The position numbers and the translations under genes are program-made. DNA of 34,605 bases, taken from Lentihominibacter faecis (GTDB taxonomy: Bacteria; Bacillota; Clostridia; Peptostreptococcales; Anaerovoracaceae). This document shows, one piece after another, positions 1 to 8,684 of this stretch. Location of the stretch: positions 1-34,605 of the forward strand of contig NZ_JACRWC010000112.1 in NCBI RefSeq assembly GCF_014306095.1. The letters are read 5' to 3'. Numbering within the stretch: position 1 is the stretch's first letter; every line of letters starts with the position of its first letter. The notes under the pieces were generated by a model. It was not told where the DNA came from. It made no database searches and saw only the letters and a list, made by a program, of their open reading frames with translations.

Positions 1-180
1 GGCCACTTCTGCCAGATCTGCATCTTCTCTCCAGTGAAGCAGATACAGATCGATGTAATCCGTTCCCAGAAGTTTCAAGGATCGCTCTACACTGCTGTAG
101 ATGTGTTTACGATCTGCGTAAAATACGGTATGATAAGGATAGCAAGGCGAACAGCTGGACAAAATAAAAAATAGGAGAAT
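1..180 (-). pseudogene. Aldo/keto reductase remnant (N-terminus missing, continues beyond window)
   Basis: Read on the minus strand, the first ~130 bases encode SVERSLKLLGTDYIDLYLLHW. This matches the aldo/keto reductase core segment with the conserved GTDYIDLYLLHW strand, including the His that helps bind substrate. The family needs roughly 85-90 residues before this point (TIM-barrel start, catalytic Asp and Tyr). Here the resemblance stops near base 130. Upstream codons read as unrelated hydrophobic sequence with no ATG and no ribosome binding site, and the next gene begins at 185 on the other strand. The C-terminal part lies outside the window. I infer a 5'-truncated relic or the edge of a deletion; an assembly artefact is possible. 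The family call for the short segment is fairly secure; the pseudogene status is inference. Confidence 0.6.
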
Positions 181-184
181 AATT

Positions 185-493
185 ATGGTTAAACTGGAGA
201 ATGTACTGGGCGGAAGCGTTCAGTTTCACTTTAATATCGCGGAGAAGCTGCACAAGATCGTCGTGATCGCAGAAGGGATCACGACAGTGTATGACGAAGA
301 TGAAGTTCTGGCAATGCTCAAGGTCTGGAACCACCTGGGAGAAGCGCTTGAGTCGGATAAAATGGCAGTGGATCTTGTCAATGGCTTCATGACGAAATTT
401 GAAGAAGATGGCGAGACTTACGTGGAATATTCTTACGGCGCACGTGATTTGCGATGCAATGTCAGAACCGGTCAGCTGATCGAGGACCAGTAA
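185..493 (+). CDS. Hypothetical protein, 102 aa
   Basis: I do not recognise this protein. It starts with ATG at 185 behind an AGGAG eight bases upstream. It is acidic and soluble, with no signal peptide or membrane segment. The sequence alternates hydrophobic and charged residues (VQFHFNIAEKLHKIVVIAEG), suggesting a small alpha/beta fold. It lies 31 bases before the next plus-strand gene, which has its own strong ribosome binding site, so the two are probably co-transcribed. The reading frame looks real from its start signal, codon use and spacing. No function can be assigned. Confidence 0.6.
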   Translation: MVKLENVLGGSVQFHFNIAEKLHKIVVIAEGITTVYDEDEVLAMLKVWNHLGEALESDKMAVDLVNGFMTKFEEDGETYVEYSYGARDLRCNVRTGQLIEDQ

Positions 494-524
494 ATAAGGC
501 TTTAAGAAAGGAAGGAGAACAGGC

Positions 525-1358
525 ATGAATTACGAAACCGTAATGGAGATGCAGCGGATCTGCGCAGGAGAAAAGTGCGAACTGACTCGCGGACAGATAG
601 CTGAAGAAACCATTGATATCAAAAAAGAAACAAAAAATCTTCCGATCGATAAGGCACAGGCATGCGAAGCTTTTTATGAAAAAATGCGCTCAGATGCTTC
701 GAAAAAAAGTTACGACATCGATAGCCTCATGGCTGAAAAAGAAGCGATCCAGCAGGAATTCGATGCATTCCGCAGAGAAAGTATCGGAAATGACAGTTTC
801 CACGCTATGTACGATGCTATCAGTGAGTTTTTTATGAACCCGCCTTTTGAAGGGCTGGACAATATCGAATATGGTGTCAATGAAGTATGCGTTTTTGCTG
901 TTTTAGAATACGTGGCGGGCAGGAAGAATGCTGATCATGATCATGAGGGGTGCAGGCAGGATTACTGGGACAGCATCGCACAGCGGACATATGAAGAAAC
1001 CGCAGATCACTGGATCGGAGTATATGACGATTTGCAGAAGCGTTTTGACAAGATCTGGTCGGATGCCGATGCGCAGGCGGATGCTGCAAAGAGTTCAGCG
1101 GACGGTTCTTCTGCAAAGGCTGCAGCGGGAAGCGAGCGTGTGCTTCAGGAAAAAATGGCTGCCTGCGGGATCGTAGCGATCGCCGCGATACGCGACCAGG
1201 ATGATTTTTCACTGGATATGGTGCAGACCGGTGCTTTGCAGAAAGCACGGGAAGTAGTAGAAGAATTTTCCTCTGACACCTATGAAGAGGGAAAAAGTGA
1301 CTTTACGGATAATGTGATCCGTCTGCTCCGCTTTCTCAACGAATTTTTAAATGCATAA
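525..1358 (+). CDS. Hypothetical protein, 277 aa, helical and acidic
   Basis: Not recognised. The ATG at 525 has a good AGGAG site (AAGGAGAACAGGC). The protein is strongly acidic and predicted mostly helical. Residues ~40-85 are charged and could form a coiled coil. A central segment (~95-165) is rich in aromatic residues and has a His/Asp/Glu cluster (NADHDHEGC) that could bind metal, though this is only composition. Residues ~185-205 form an Ala/Ser/Gly/Asp-rich linker, followed by a compact helical tail ending RLLRFLNEFLNA. No signal peptide or transmembrane helix is seen. It is downstream of the 102-aa gene and followed by a terminator, so the pair forms a short operon. Function unknown. 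Confidence 0.65.
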   Translation: MNYETVMEMQRICAGEKCELTRGQIAEETIDIKKETKNLPIDKAQACEAFYEKMRSDASKKSYDIDSLMAEKEAIQQEFDAFRRESIGNDSFHAMYDAISEFFMNPPFEGLDNIEYGVNEVCVFAVLEYVAGRKNADHDHEGCRQDYWDSIAQRTYEETADHWIGVYDDLQKRFDKIWSDADAQADAAKSSADGSSAKAAAGSERVLQEKMAACGIVAIAAIRDQDDFSLDMVQTGALQKAREVVEEFSSDTYEEGKSDFTDNVIRLLRFLNEFLNA

Positions 1359-1400
1359 AAAACAGGATCGTTTTATGCCATAGAACACTGGATCTGAATG

Positions 1401-1434
1401 AGCCGTCGGTAAAAAATATCGTCGGCTTTTTATT
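1401..1434 (+). terminator. Rho-independent terminator after the 277-aa gene
   Basis: AGCCGTCGGT pairs with ATCGTCGGCT (one T-T mismatch and one G-T pair) around an A-rich loop, followed directly by TTTTTATTTT. It separates the two-gene operon from the clpB promoter. Confidence 0.8.
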
Positions 1435-1489
1435 TTGCAGAAAAAAGTGAGACTGAAATACGTTGCAATTACTAGAGTTTAAGGAATTA

Positions 1490-1516
1490 TTAGCACTCTA
1501 TCAAAGAGAGTGCTAA
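1490..1516 (+). promoter_or_regulatory. CIRCE operator (HrcA site) upstream of clpB
   Basis: A perfect inverted repeat TTAGCACTC, nine-base spacer, GAGTGCTAA. This is the classical CIRCE element bound by the HrcA repressor in Firmicutes. Its right end is seven bases before the best -35 hexamer of clpB, so HrcA would bind just upstream of RNA polymerase here rather than over the start site as at groES. Confidence 0.95.
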
Positions 1517-1523
1517 AAAATGC

Positions 1524-1552
1524 TTGACTTTTATGTATCGCAGGTTTACAAT
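1524..1552 (+). promoter_or_regulatory. Probable sigma-A promoter of clpB
   Basis: TTGACT at 1524-1529 and TACAAT at 1547-1552 are separated by 17 bases, close to the vegetative consensus. Transcription would start near 1559 and leave a leader of about 30 bases. A second, poorer promoter further upstream (TTGCAA at 1463-1468) would place CIRCE at its start site and cannot be excluded. Confidence 0.7.
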
Positions 1553-1562
1553 GTAATTAATC

Positions 1563-1574
1563 AGGGGAGACCCT
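1563..1574 (+). promoter_or_regulatory. GNRA-tetraloop hairpin in the clpB leader
   Basis: AGGG-GAGA-CCCT forms a four-base-pair stem capped by GAGA, a GNRA loop. It would lie within the first ~16 bases of the mRNA and three bases before the Shine-Dalgarno sequence (1578-1585). A hairpin of the same design sits in the groES leader (23696-23711). A role in mRNA stability or translation is inference. Confidence 0.5.
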
Positions 1575-1590
1575 AGTGGAGGTGAGATTT

Positions 1591-4182
1591 ATGAATATAG
1601 AGAAATATACACAGAACGCACAGGGAGCGATTATCGACTGTCAGAACATCGCAGTCGAGGAAGGACATCAGCAGATCGATGGAGAACATCTGCATCTGGC
1701 TCTGCTCATGCAGAAGGATGGACTGATTCCGAAACTGTTGAAATTTATGAACATAAATACGGGAGAAGTCATCGGAGCGGTACAGCAGCAGATCGATAAA
1801 TTTCCTAAGGTATCAGGCAGTGCAGAATCCATGTACACCACAAGAAGACTGCAGCAGCTCCTTTTGAATGCGGAGAAAAAAGCAGAGAAAATGAAGGACG
1901 AGTATGTCAGTGTGGAACATCTTTATCTGGCATTGCTGGACGAGAGAAATACACCGTCCGCAGAAATTTTCAAACGATACGGCATCACGAAAGATAAATT
2001 CCTGGAGGCACTGAATCAGGTGAGAGGAAATCAGAGAGTGACAAGTCAGAACCCGGAAGAGAATTACGACGCACTGAATAAGTACGGGCGGGATCTGGTA
2101 GAGATGGCCAGAGACGGCAAACTGGATCCGGTCATCGGACGTGACAGTGAGATCCGTCATACGATACAGATACTTTCCAGAAGAACCAAGAACAACCCGG
2201 TATTGATCGGAGAACCTGGTGTTGGTAAAACGGCTGTTGTAGAAGGACTGGCGCAGCGTATTTTGAATGGCGACGTGCCGGAAGGGCTGAAAGACAAGAC
2301 CATCTTCGCACTGGATATGGGATCGCTGATCGCAGGAGCTAAGTTCCGTGGTGAATTCGAAGAACGACTGAAGGCAGTCCTCAACGAGATCGAGAAATCC
2401 GAAGGCAGGATCATCCTGTTCATCGATGAGATCCACAATATCGTAGGTGCAGGCAAGACGGAAGGAGCCATGGACGCAGGCAACCTGTTAAAGCCTAAAC
2501 TTGCAAGAGGAGAACTCCATTGTATCGGAGCTACGACACTGGATGAATACAGAAAATATATTGAAAAAGATGCCGCACTGGAACGTCGTTTCCAGAAGGT
2601 GCTAGTAGATCAGCCGACGGTAGAGGATACGATCTCCATCCTTCGTGGACTGAAGGAACGGTTTGAGATCCACCACGGCGTAAGGATCACCGACAGTGCA
2701 CTGATCGCATGTGCTACTTTGTCAGACCGATACATCAGCGACCGTTTTCTGCCGGATAAGGCCATTGACCTGATGGATGAAGCGGCAGCCAGGATCCGTA
2801 CTGAAATCGACAGCATGCCGGCAGAGCTGGATGAGATCTCAAGAAAGATCATGCAGCTGGAAATCGAGAAACAGGCACTGGCCAAAGAGTCGGATGCAGG
2901 TTCCAAGGCACGGCTTGCAAATCTGGAAAAGGAACTTTCTCAGCTAAAAGATGAAAGCAATACAATGCGTGCTCAGTGGGAAGGCGAGAAAAAAGCCATT
3001 TCCGAGGTCAAAGTCATCAAGCAGCAGATCGAATCTGTAAAACATGATATCGAAGATGCAGAGAGAAACTATGATCTGGAGAAACTGGCACAGCTGAAAT
3101 ACGGTACTTTGCCTGACCTGGAAAAGAAGCTGGAAGAAGAAAAGAAGAAGGCAGATGAGGGTAAGGATGCTCGTCTTTTGAAAGAAGAAGTCGGCGAAGA
3201 AGAAATCGCAGAAGTAATCTCCGGCTGGACCGGTATACCGGTAAGCAAGCTGGTGGAAAGCGAACGTGAAAAACTGCTGAAGCTGCCTGAGATCCTGCAT
3301 AAGAGAGTTATCGGACAGGATGAAGGTGTACAGGCTGTGGCAGAAGCTGTTCTTCGTGCCAGAGCCGGGTTGAAGGATGAAAAACGCCCGATCGGATCGT
3401 TTATCTTCCTGGGACCTACAGGGGTAGGTAAGACCGAGCTTGCCAAGGCACTTTCCGAAGCATTGTTTGACTCAGAAAAGAACATGATCCGTATCGATAT
3501 GTCCGAATACATGGAGAAACACTCCGTCTCCAGACTTGTCGGAGCGCCTCCGGGATATGTTGGCTATGATGAAGGCGGTCAGCTGACGGAAGCCGTACGG
3601 CGGAAGCCTTACAGCGTTATACTGTTCGATGAAATCGAAAAGGCTCATCCGGACGTGTTCAACATCCTGCTGCAGCTGCTGGACGATGGTCGTTTGACCG
3701 ACAACCAGGGAAGAACTGTGGACTTCAAGAATACCATCGTGATCATGACGTCCAACATCGGAAGCAACTATCTGATCGACGGGATCCGTCAGGACGGCAC
3801 TATTGATGCCGATGTGAAACAGAAGGTTCAGGATGAGACGAAGAAGTACTTCCGTCCGGAATTCCTCAACCGTATCGATGAGATCGTCGTATTCTCGCCG
3901 CTGACTGAGGATCAGATCGTCAAGATCATCGATCTGGGCATGAAGGATATAGAACATCGTCTGGAAGAACGGAACATCAAGCTGTCTCTCACAGAGGCTG
4001 CTAAGAAATTTATCGCAGACGAGAGTTATGATCCGGCTTACGGCGCAAGACCGGTCAAGAGGTTCCTGCAGCGCAGCGTAGAAACTGAACTGGCAGGAGA
4101 GATCATCCGCGGCACGGTCAAGGATGGCGACAGCGTTATCATCGACAGCGACGGAAGCAAGCTGAGCTTTCAGACCAGGTAA
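1591..4182 (+). CDS. clpB: ClpB disaggregase (Hsp104/ClpB AAA+ chaperone)
   Basis: ClpB is a cytosolic ring-shaped AAA+ unfoldase that extracts polypeptides from aggregates with DnaK and hands them on for refolding. Order of domains: N-terminal Clp repeats (~1-145); first AAA with Walker A GEPGVGKT (207-214) and Walker B ILFIDEIH; a long coiled-coil middle domain (~395-525, DnaK contact); second AAA with Walker A GPTGVGKT (608-615) and Walker B ILFDEIEK; and a C-terminal D2 small domain. The pore motif region [13 protein letters not shown] is intact. At 863 residues it has full family length. I place the start at ATG 1591 because GGAGGTGA ends five bases upstream; the in-frame GTG at 1576 overlaps that site. 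It has a CIRCE operator, its own promoter and its own terminator. Confidence 0.97.
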   Translation: MNIEKYTQNAQGAIIDCQNIAVEEGHQQIDGEHLHLALLMQKDGLIPKLLKFMNINTGEVIGAVQQQIDKFPKVSGSAESMYTTRRLQQLLLNAEKKAEKMKDEYVSVEHLYLALLDERNTPSAEIFKRYGITKDKFLEALNQVRGNQRVTSQNPEENYDALNKYGRDLVEMARDGKLDPVIGRDSEIRHTIQILSRRTKNNPVLIGEPGVGKTAVVEGLAQRILNGDVPEGLKDKTIFALDMGSLIAGAKFRGEFEERLKAVLNEIEKSEGRIILFIDEIHNIVGAGKTEGAMDAGNLLKPKLARGELHCIGATTLDEYRKYIEKDAALERRFQKVLVDQPTVEDTISILRGLKERFEIHHGVRITDSALIACATLSDRYISDRFLPDKAIDLMDEAAARIRTEIDSMPAELDEISRKIMQLEIEKQALAKESDAGSKARLANLEKELSQLKDESNTMRAQWEGEKKAISEVKVIKQQIESVKHDIEDAERNYDLEKLAQLKYGTLPDLEKKLEEEKKKADEGKDARLLKEEVGEEEIAEVISGWTGIPVSKLVESEREKLLKLPEILHKRVIGQDEGVQAVAEAVLRARAGLKDEKRPIGSFIFLGPTGVGKTELAKALSEALFDSEKNMIRIDMSEYMEKHSVSRLVGAPPGYVGYDEGGQLTEAVRRKPYSVILFDEIEKAHPDVFNILLQLLDDGRLTDNQGRTVDFKNTIVIMTSNIGSNYLIDGIRQDGTIDADVKQKVQDETKKYFRPEFLNRIDEIVVFSPLTEDQIVKIIDLGMKDIEHRLEERNIKLSLTEAAKKFIADESYDPAYGARPVKRFLQRSVETELAGEIIRGTVKDGDSVIIDSDGSKLSFQTR

Positions 4183-4223
4183 AGTCAAAGCGAGCACATA
4201 ACCTGCTATTGAGCAGATACGAG

Positions 4224-4258
4224 AAAGAGCGAAGAGTAACATCTCCGCTCTTTTTTTT
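4224..4258 (+). terminator. Rho-independent terminator of clpB
   Basis: AAAGAGCG pairs with CGCTCTTT across a 14-base loop, followed by a run of eight T that overlaps the right arm. Confidence 0.85.
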
Positions 4259-4292
4259 CGGAGGGGGGATTCCCATCGGCAGCTATCCCAGA

Positions 4293-4405
4293 TCAGTAAA
4301 TCACCTCAACTTCGGATAATCCCGCGGTAACAGCTCCCATCGTTCCGCGAGCTGTGAATGAGCGCGACTCATTGTCGGTGACGAGGACCTGGCGAAGGTA
4401 ATATC
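4293..4405 (-). other. Open reading stretch and small inverted repeats downstream of the membrane gene
   Basis: Immediately after the stop of the membrane protein, a different minus-strand frame stays open for about 37 codons to TGA at 4293-4295 and reads RYYLRQVLVTDNESRSFTAR and onward. It has no ATG or ribosome binding site of its own. It could be a gene remnant, a frameshifted C-terminal extension of the upstream gene, or chance. The DNA also carries the inverted repeats AATGAG/CTCATT (4357-4362, 4368-4373) and CAGCTC/GAGCTG (4331-4336, 4350-4355). No function is claimed. Confidence 0.3.
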
Positions 4406-4939
4406 TCAGCTTAACTTCATCCCGTCGATCCCGCGGCCTTTGATACGGCGCAGGTAGAAACCGATCAGGAAGGTATATACGAAGTCGTAGAGCAGCAGGA
4501 AAGCGATCCCTGCGAGGATCAGCAGCCAGACCGGGTAGTCCGGCAGATGGATGCTTCCCAGCAGGAGCTTTTTAAATCCGATCAGACCAATGGACAGGAG
4601 CACAGCGAAAAGTCCCGTTTTCAGAGCAAGCTGTATCCAGCGTCCGGGAAGCTTTTCGATGTAGTATTTGACGATCCCGTAATAGCCAAAGAAGAATGCA
4701 TAGGGGATCATAGCCAGCTTGTTGGGGATGATGGCAAATCCCAGGAGCACGGCACCCGCGTAGAGGAGCACGCCGCCTTTGACACCGGTTTCCAGTATCA
4801 TCACCGCTGTGAACAAAGAACTGATGGCAAACAAGGTCAGTTCGATTCCAGGGACGATCGAACCACCAAATAAGAATATGACAGTAAGGGCGAGACAGAT
4901 CCCGCCCAATGCGATTTTCATTGTCTTTGAAGTTTTCAT
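4406..4939 (-). CDS. Small integral membrane protein, 177 aa (S-component-like)
   Basis: A hydrophobic protein with about five or six transmembrane helices and a short basic N-terminus (MKTSKTMK). The layout resembles small multi-helix membrane proteins such as ECF transporter S-components or DUF2232-like proteins: a first helix ALGGICLALTVIF, closely packed helices, Gly-rich turns and a basic C-terminus (LRRIKGRG). No signature that would name a substrate is visible, so the family is a guess from topology. Start ATG at 4939 is preceded by GGAAAGGAACCCT. It is the third gene of a minus-strand run behind the J-domain protein (48-base gap), so it is probably co-transcribed. A second frame stays open after its stop. 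Confidence 0.55.
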   Translation of the reverse strand: MKTSKTMKIALGGICLALTVIFLFGGSIVPGIELTLFAISSLFTAVMILETGVKGGVLLYAGAVLLGFAIIPNKLAMIPYAFFFGYYGIVKYYIEKLPGRWIQLALKTGLFAVLLSIGLIGFKKLLLGSIHLPDYPVWLLILAGIAFLLLYDFVYTFLIGFYLRRIKGRGIDGMKLS

Positions 4940-4987
4940 AGGGTTCCTTTCCAGGGAATATTGGCCAGCTGCCGCCCTTGCAGCTTC

Positions 4988-5554
4988 TTAAATACAGTCG
5001 CAGCAGCAGTCAGCACAGATGTAGCACTGCAGTGCCTGGCAGCACATATCATCATTATTGCCGTAGCCGCGTCCGTAGGCCTGATTCTGGTACTGCCCGC
5101 CCATGTTCATGATCTGACCGTAGGCACGGCTGTATTCCACGTTTCCGGGCTCCATATCCGCTGCTGTGCGGATCTTGTTGATGGCATCATCATACCATCC
5201 CTTTTTATAGGAAAGCATGCCGGAGAGGAAGAACCATTCTGCGCTTCGGTCATTGGTTCCGTTGAGCATGGTTTCAGCCGCTGAAAGATTACCTGCATCC
5301 AGGTAACGTCGGATCTGCATGTAGTCCGGAGTGCCTCCTCGACCGGTGCTCCCGGATGCTCCCTTGCCACCTCTTCCCTTCATGAGCATGTCGTATGCCT
5401 CGTTGATCTCCTGCAGTTTTTCTTCAGCCAGATCAGCCAGCGGATTATTATGGTATTTGTCAGGGTGATATTTCTTCACCAGCTCTTTATACGCTTTTTT
5501 GATTTCTTCGTCGGTGGCATTTTCAGAAACGCCTAATACTTCATACGGGTTCAT
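4988..5554 (-). CDS. J-domain protein with TPR-like region and Cys-rich tail
   Basis: The N-terminal 60 residues are a canonical J domain: [31 protein letters not shown], with the HPD motif at residues 30-32 that stimulates DnaK ATPase. A Gly/Lys/Arg linker follows, then a helical repeat region (~75-145, [22 protein letters not shown]) resembling one to two TPR units. The tail ends in eight cysteines within the last 20 residues ([19 protein letters not shown]). It lacks the zinc fingers and client domain of true DnaJ, so it is a class III J-protein. Likely roles are targeting DnaK to a specific place or partner; the Cys tail could bind metal or be lipidated, but neither is shown. The ATG at 5554 has AAGGAG 12 bases upstream. 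It is 36 bases after the DUF5685 gene, so same operon. Confidence 0.85.
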   Translation of the reverse strand: MNPYEVLGVSENATDEEIKKAYKELVKKYHPDKYHNNPLADLAEEKLQEINEAYDMLMKGRGGKGASGSTGRGGTPDYMQIRRYLDAGNLSAAETMLNGTNDRSAEWFFLSGMLSYKKGWYDDAINKIRTAADMEPGNVEYSRAYGQIMNMGGQYQNQAYGRGYGNNDDMCCQALQCYICADCCCDCI

Positions 5555-5590
5555 TGAATCAGTTTCTCCTTTATTGTAAAATACGTTTGT

Positions 5591-6529
5591 TTATATTCGT
5601 TTTTTCTTTTCGACACGTGTGATGATTTCCTCGGTTTTGCGGTTCATTCCCAGGTAGAGGATGTTTTCTAAAATCCCTTTGTTTTTCTGCAAAGGCAGCT
5701 CCTGCAGGCTGTTGCTGGCAATAGCCAGGTAATGGAACAGGTTGAAGCGGAGATCCGGCTCGATCCTGTTTCGGAATGCCTCAGGGGTTTCCGAGGAGGC
5801 ATCGTAGGAAAATCGGTAGAGCAGGGGATTATAGGATCCGTTTTTCAGATTTTCTTCGATATCGTCAACGGCATCGATCAGATAGATCCATTTCCCCAGA
5901 TGCCAGCCGATTTGACCGGCGGTTTCTATAAGGAACTGCGGATCTGCATGTTCTTTCGCCGGATGCTCCGGCTCTATGGTTACAGCATCTGCTTCATACA
6001 GCGTCCTGACACCTTCCTGAAAAATGATTTTCATGATCTGGGAAAAGGCGTCTGCCGCTTGATCGATACTGTCGCATTTTGCTTGCTCCAGGGCAGCAAG
6101 TTTAGCCAGGTTTTCTTCGATCCCTTTGCATAGATCGGGATACTGTTTCCTCAGAACCCGATAGATGCTGCGCAGAAGCACCATAGTGGCCTTCGCATAG
6201 AACCGGTTTTCGTCCTTTGCGTCATCTAAAAGCTTATACCAGGCCAGAAGAAGCATGACATCCCCGGCATAGTCCACAGCCCGATTATAGATCATGGTTT
6301 TTTTCTTGATTGGATGAACGACGCAGTGCTCCTGCAGGGGAGCATCGGGAGCATCTTCGATAGAGGCCAGCAGGATCGCCAGAAAAGCGGCATCATAACT
6401 TAATGCCATCCGCGGCAGCTGACCGTAGCGGCGGCCGATGGATTTACAGATCCCGCAGTAGTATCCGCAGTAGACTTCGTATTCCCGAACCTTTAATTCT
6501 CCCTTGTCGATTTTCACATATCCAAGCAT
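5591..6529 (-). CDS. DUF5685 family protein, 312 aa
   Basis: The N-terminus MLGYVKIDKGELKVREYEVYCGYYCGICKSIGRRYG fits the clostridial DUF5685 family, whose members begin with a GYV...EL.V.EYE..R..YCGLCK.LG motif. The CGYYCGIC cysteines may bind metal; the biochemical role is unknown. The rest is helical with acidic runs (DAVDDIEENLKNGSYNPL) reminiscent of all-alpha enzymes. An in-frame GTG further upstream would add 29 residues, but it lies inside the terminator hairpin of the ABC permease, and family members start at this Met, so I choose 6529. The ribosome binding site is weak. These genes commonly sit with J-domain proteins, as here (36-base gap to the J-protein); this association is my recollection of family context. 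Confidence 0.75.
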   Translation of the reverse strand: MLGYVKIDKGELKVREYEVYCGYYCGICKSIGRRYGQLPRMALSYDAAFLAILLASIEDAPDAPLQEHCVVHPIKKKTMIYNRAVDYAGDVMLLLAWYKLLDDAKDENRFYAKATMVLLRSIYRVLRKQYPDLCKGIEENLAKLAALEQAKCDSIDQAADAFSQIMKIIFQEGVRTLYEADAVTIEPEHPAKEHADPQFLIETAGQIGWHLGKWIYLIDAVDDIEENLKNGSYNPLLYRFSYDASSETPEAFRNRIEPDLRFNLFHYLAIASNSLQELPLQKNKGILENILYLGMNRKTEEIITRVEKKKRI

Positions 6530-6601
6530 ACCAAAAGAGTAGCATAAAAATAGGGTTAATTCAAATACATTCTGGTGAAGATTTGTTGAAAATAAAAAAA
6601 T

Positions 6602-6630
6602 ACCGGTGGCTTTCACGTAAAGTCACCGGT
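6602..6630 (-). terminator. Rho-independent terminator of the ABC permease
   Basis: ACCGGTGGCTTT pairs with AAAGTCACCGGT (one G-T pair) around a five-base loop. On the minus strand it is followed by ATTTTTTTATTTTC, ending the antibiotic-resistance operon just before the DUF5685 gene. Confidence 0.88.
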
Positions 6631-6635
6631 GGACT

Positions 6636-8684
6636 CTATTTTTTTACGATACCGTAGTAGAGTTTTGAAGTCAGCCAGTAGGTGATCCCGTAGAACAGAG
6701 CAAAGGCAAGGAAACATCCGATGCTGCAGAAGGTAAAGAGTCTGAGATTGAACAGGTTCATCAGCGTCATGATCCGGTAAAGGAACGGGAAGGCGAAACC
6801 AATGTGGATCCCTGCTGTTATCAGCGGCAGGAAAAATACCGTCAGGATCTGAGATCGAATGGTCTGCTTGACTTCGTGATGACTCATGCCTACATTCTGC
6901 AGGATCATAAATCGCTGTTTGTCCTCATAGCCTTCGGTGATCTGTTTGTAGTACATGATCAATACGGTTGCCATCAGGAACAGGATCCCCAGGAAAACGC
7001 CTATAAAGAACAGGCCCGAGAACACGCCGCGAAAACTGTCCACTTCGCTGGATCGGCATTCCAGGATCCCGTTGAATCCCTGATCGCCGGCATTTTCATT
7101 CGTCTCGTAGATCTGGTCCCAGGTTTTGTGGTAAGCGGCTAAGATCTGATCCTTCTGCGTTTCAGCATTTCCTGCAACGTCAGCCATATAGTTGATCTCC
7201 AGCCAGGAACCGAATCGCTCTGCATCCTTGCCAAGCGCTTCATCCTGACCTTTCTTCATCTTATCGATCACTGAAAGGTCTTTGACGACCACAAAATGAC
7301 CGGAAGAAATCTTGGCAGCAGTATTTCCATTTGGCATAAATCCTGTCAGCGTTTTCTTCACGTGGAGGGATAGATCGAATACGTTGATCGTGTCGACAGG
7401 AAGCTCCTGGCGACTGGAATAAACCAGCACTTCGTTCTCTCCCAGCGTTTCGTTTTTGCCCATGGCCTTGTTGTAGTCTTCCAGTGGAACGACCACGAAT
7501 GTCACAAGCTGATTGTATTTCTGCATGGCAGATAAATTGCTGTAAAGGCCTGGGTCTGTTACGAAAAAATCCTTGCTCTTTTCATAGATGGCACTGAATG
7601 AAAAGTCACGATAGCTCAATTCATTGATCAGCGTAAGCCCTTCTGATTTGGCAGAGTCATGAAGCGTCTGCACGCTTTTGTCAAAAGCATCGTTTTCTTC
7701 TGCTTTGCAGGTGATATCGTACTCCGACGGATAGCGCTGCTTAAGAGAATCATCTACTCCGAGGAACAGAGCCAGCGTAGTGGAGATGATCACCAGGACC
7801 ATGGTAGAAAGGATGCAGATATTGGCCAGGCCGACTGCATTTTTTTTCATTCGGTACATCATGGAAGAAATGCTGACAAAATGCTTCGTCTTATAATAAT
7901 ACCCCTTGTTTTTCTTTAAAATCTTCAAAAGAGCAATACTGCCGGCTGTAAATAACAGATACGTCCCGATGATGACCAGCACGACTGCGATGAAAAATAG
8001 TGCGACAGCGGCTACCGGATTTGTCGTTGTCACAGCGATATAGTACCCGGCTGCCAGGCAGAGGAGGCCGATTGCAGCCAGGATCCACTTTGCTTTAGGC
8101 TCTTTTTCTCCGGCAGAGCGGCTTTTGAGAAGATCTACCGGTTTGGAGCGGTAGATGTGCCTCATGGAGTTCAGGAACATCAGCAGGAAAATACCGCCGA
8201 ACAGCATCAGGCTTTGCAGGATGGAGCTGGTGGAAATATAGAATCCCAGCGGGATCTTTGCAGCAAGGATGCGGGAAATCACAAGATAAAGCAGTTTGTC
8301 CAGCATGATCCCGAGAAAAAGACCGAAAGCCATGGTGATGAGGAAGGTAAAGACCGTTTCCAGGAAGATCACTCGGCAGATATGCTTTTTTTCCATGCCT
8401 AAAATGTTGTAAAGACCGAATTCGCTCTTACGTCTTTTGATCAGAAAACTGTTGATGTAAAACAGGAAGATCACTGCGAAAATCGCCGTCACTGCCTGAC
8501 CGAGACTCATGTAGGAAGACAGCATGTCGCCGCCCCACATTTTAGAGAGCCCTTCGTTTGATCCAAGAGAACCGATGATATAAAACAGTGCGATGGTCAG
8601 ACTGCAGGAGAGCATATACGGGATATAGGTCTTCCGATTACTCTTGATATTGGTAAACGCCATGCCCGGATAAAGCTTAGCCAT
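6636..8684 (-). CDS. BceB-type ABC transporter permease (FtsX-like)
   Basis: A membrane permease of the peptide-antibiotic exporter/sensor type (BceB, PsdB, VraG, BcrB). Expected topology is visible: TM1 (YMLSCSLTIALFYIIG), a pair around VTAIFAVIFLFYINSFLIKRRKSEFGLYNILGMEKKHI (the FtsX signature), further helices, then a large extracellular domain (~310-535) with few hydrophobic stretches, then three C-terminal helices. The large loop binds lantibiotics, bacitracin or the lipid target in characterised relatives, and the permease signals flux to its kinase. The ATG at 8684 is chosen over the GTG at 8696 because AGGTGG precedes it by eight bases; it overlaps the ATPase stop by eight bases. 682 residues is normal for the family. 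Which peptide is recognised cannot be told. Confidence 0.9.
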   Translation of the reverse strand: MAKLYPGMAFTNIKSNRKTYIPYMLSCSLTIALFYIIGSLGSNEGLSKMWGGDMLSSYMSLGQAVTAIFAVIFLFYINSFLIKRRKSEFGLYNILGMEKKHICRVIFLETVFTFLITMAFGLFLGIMLDKLLYLVISRILAAKIPLGFYISTSSILQSLMLFGGIFLLMFLNSMRHIYRSKPVDLLKSRSAGEKEPKAKWILAAIGLLCLAAGYYIAVTTTNPVAAVALFFIAVVLVIIGTYLLFTAGSIALLKILKKNKGYYYKTKHFVSISSMMYRMKKNAVGLANICILSTMVLVIISTTLALFLGVDDSLKQRYPSEYDITCKAEENDAFDKSVQTLHDSAKSEGLTLINELSYRDFSFSAIYEKSKDFFVTDPGLYSNLSAMQKYNQLVTFVVVPLEDYNKAMGKNETLGENEVLVYSSRQELPVDTINVFDLSLHVKKTLTGFMPNGNTAAKISSGHFVVVKDLSVIDKMKKGQDEALGKDAERFGSWLEINYMADVAGNAETQKDQILAAYHKTWDQIYETNENAGDQGFNGILECRSSEVDSFRGVFSGLFFIGVFLGILFLMATVLIMYYKQITEGYEDKQRFMILQNVGMSHHEVKQTIRSQILTVFFLPLITAGIHIGFAFPFLYRIMTLMNLFNLRLFTFCSIGCFLAFALFYGITYWLTSKLYYGIVKK

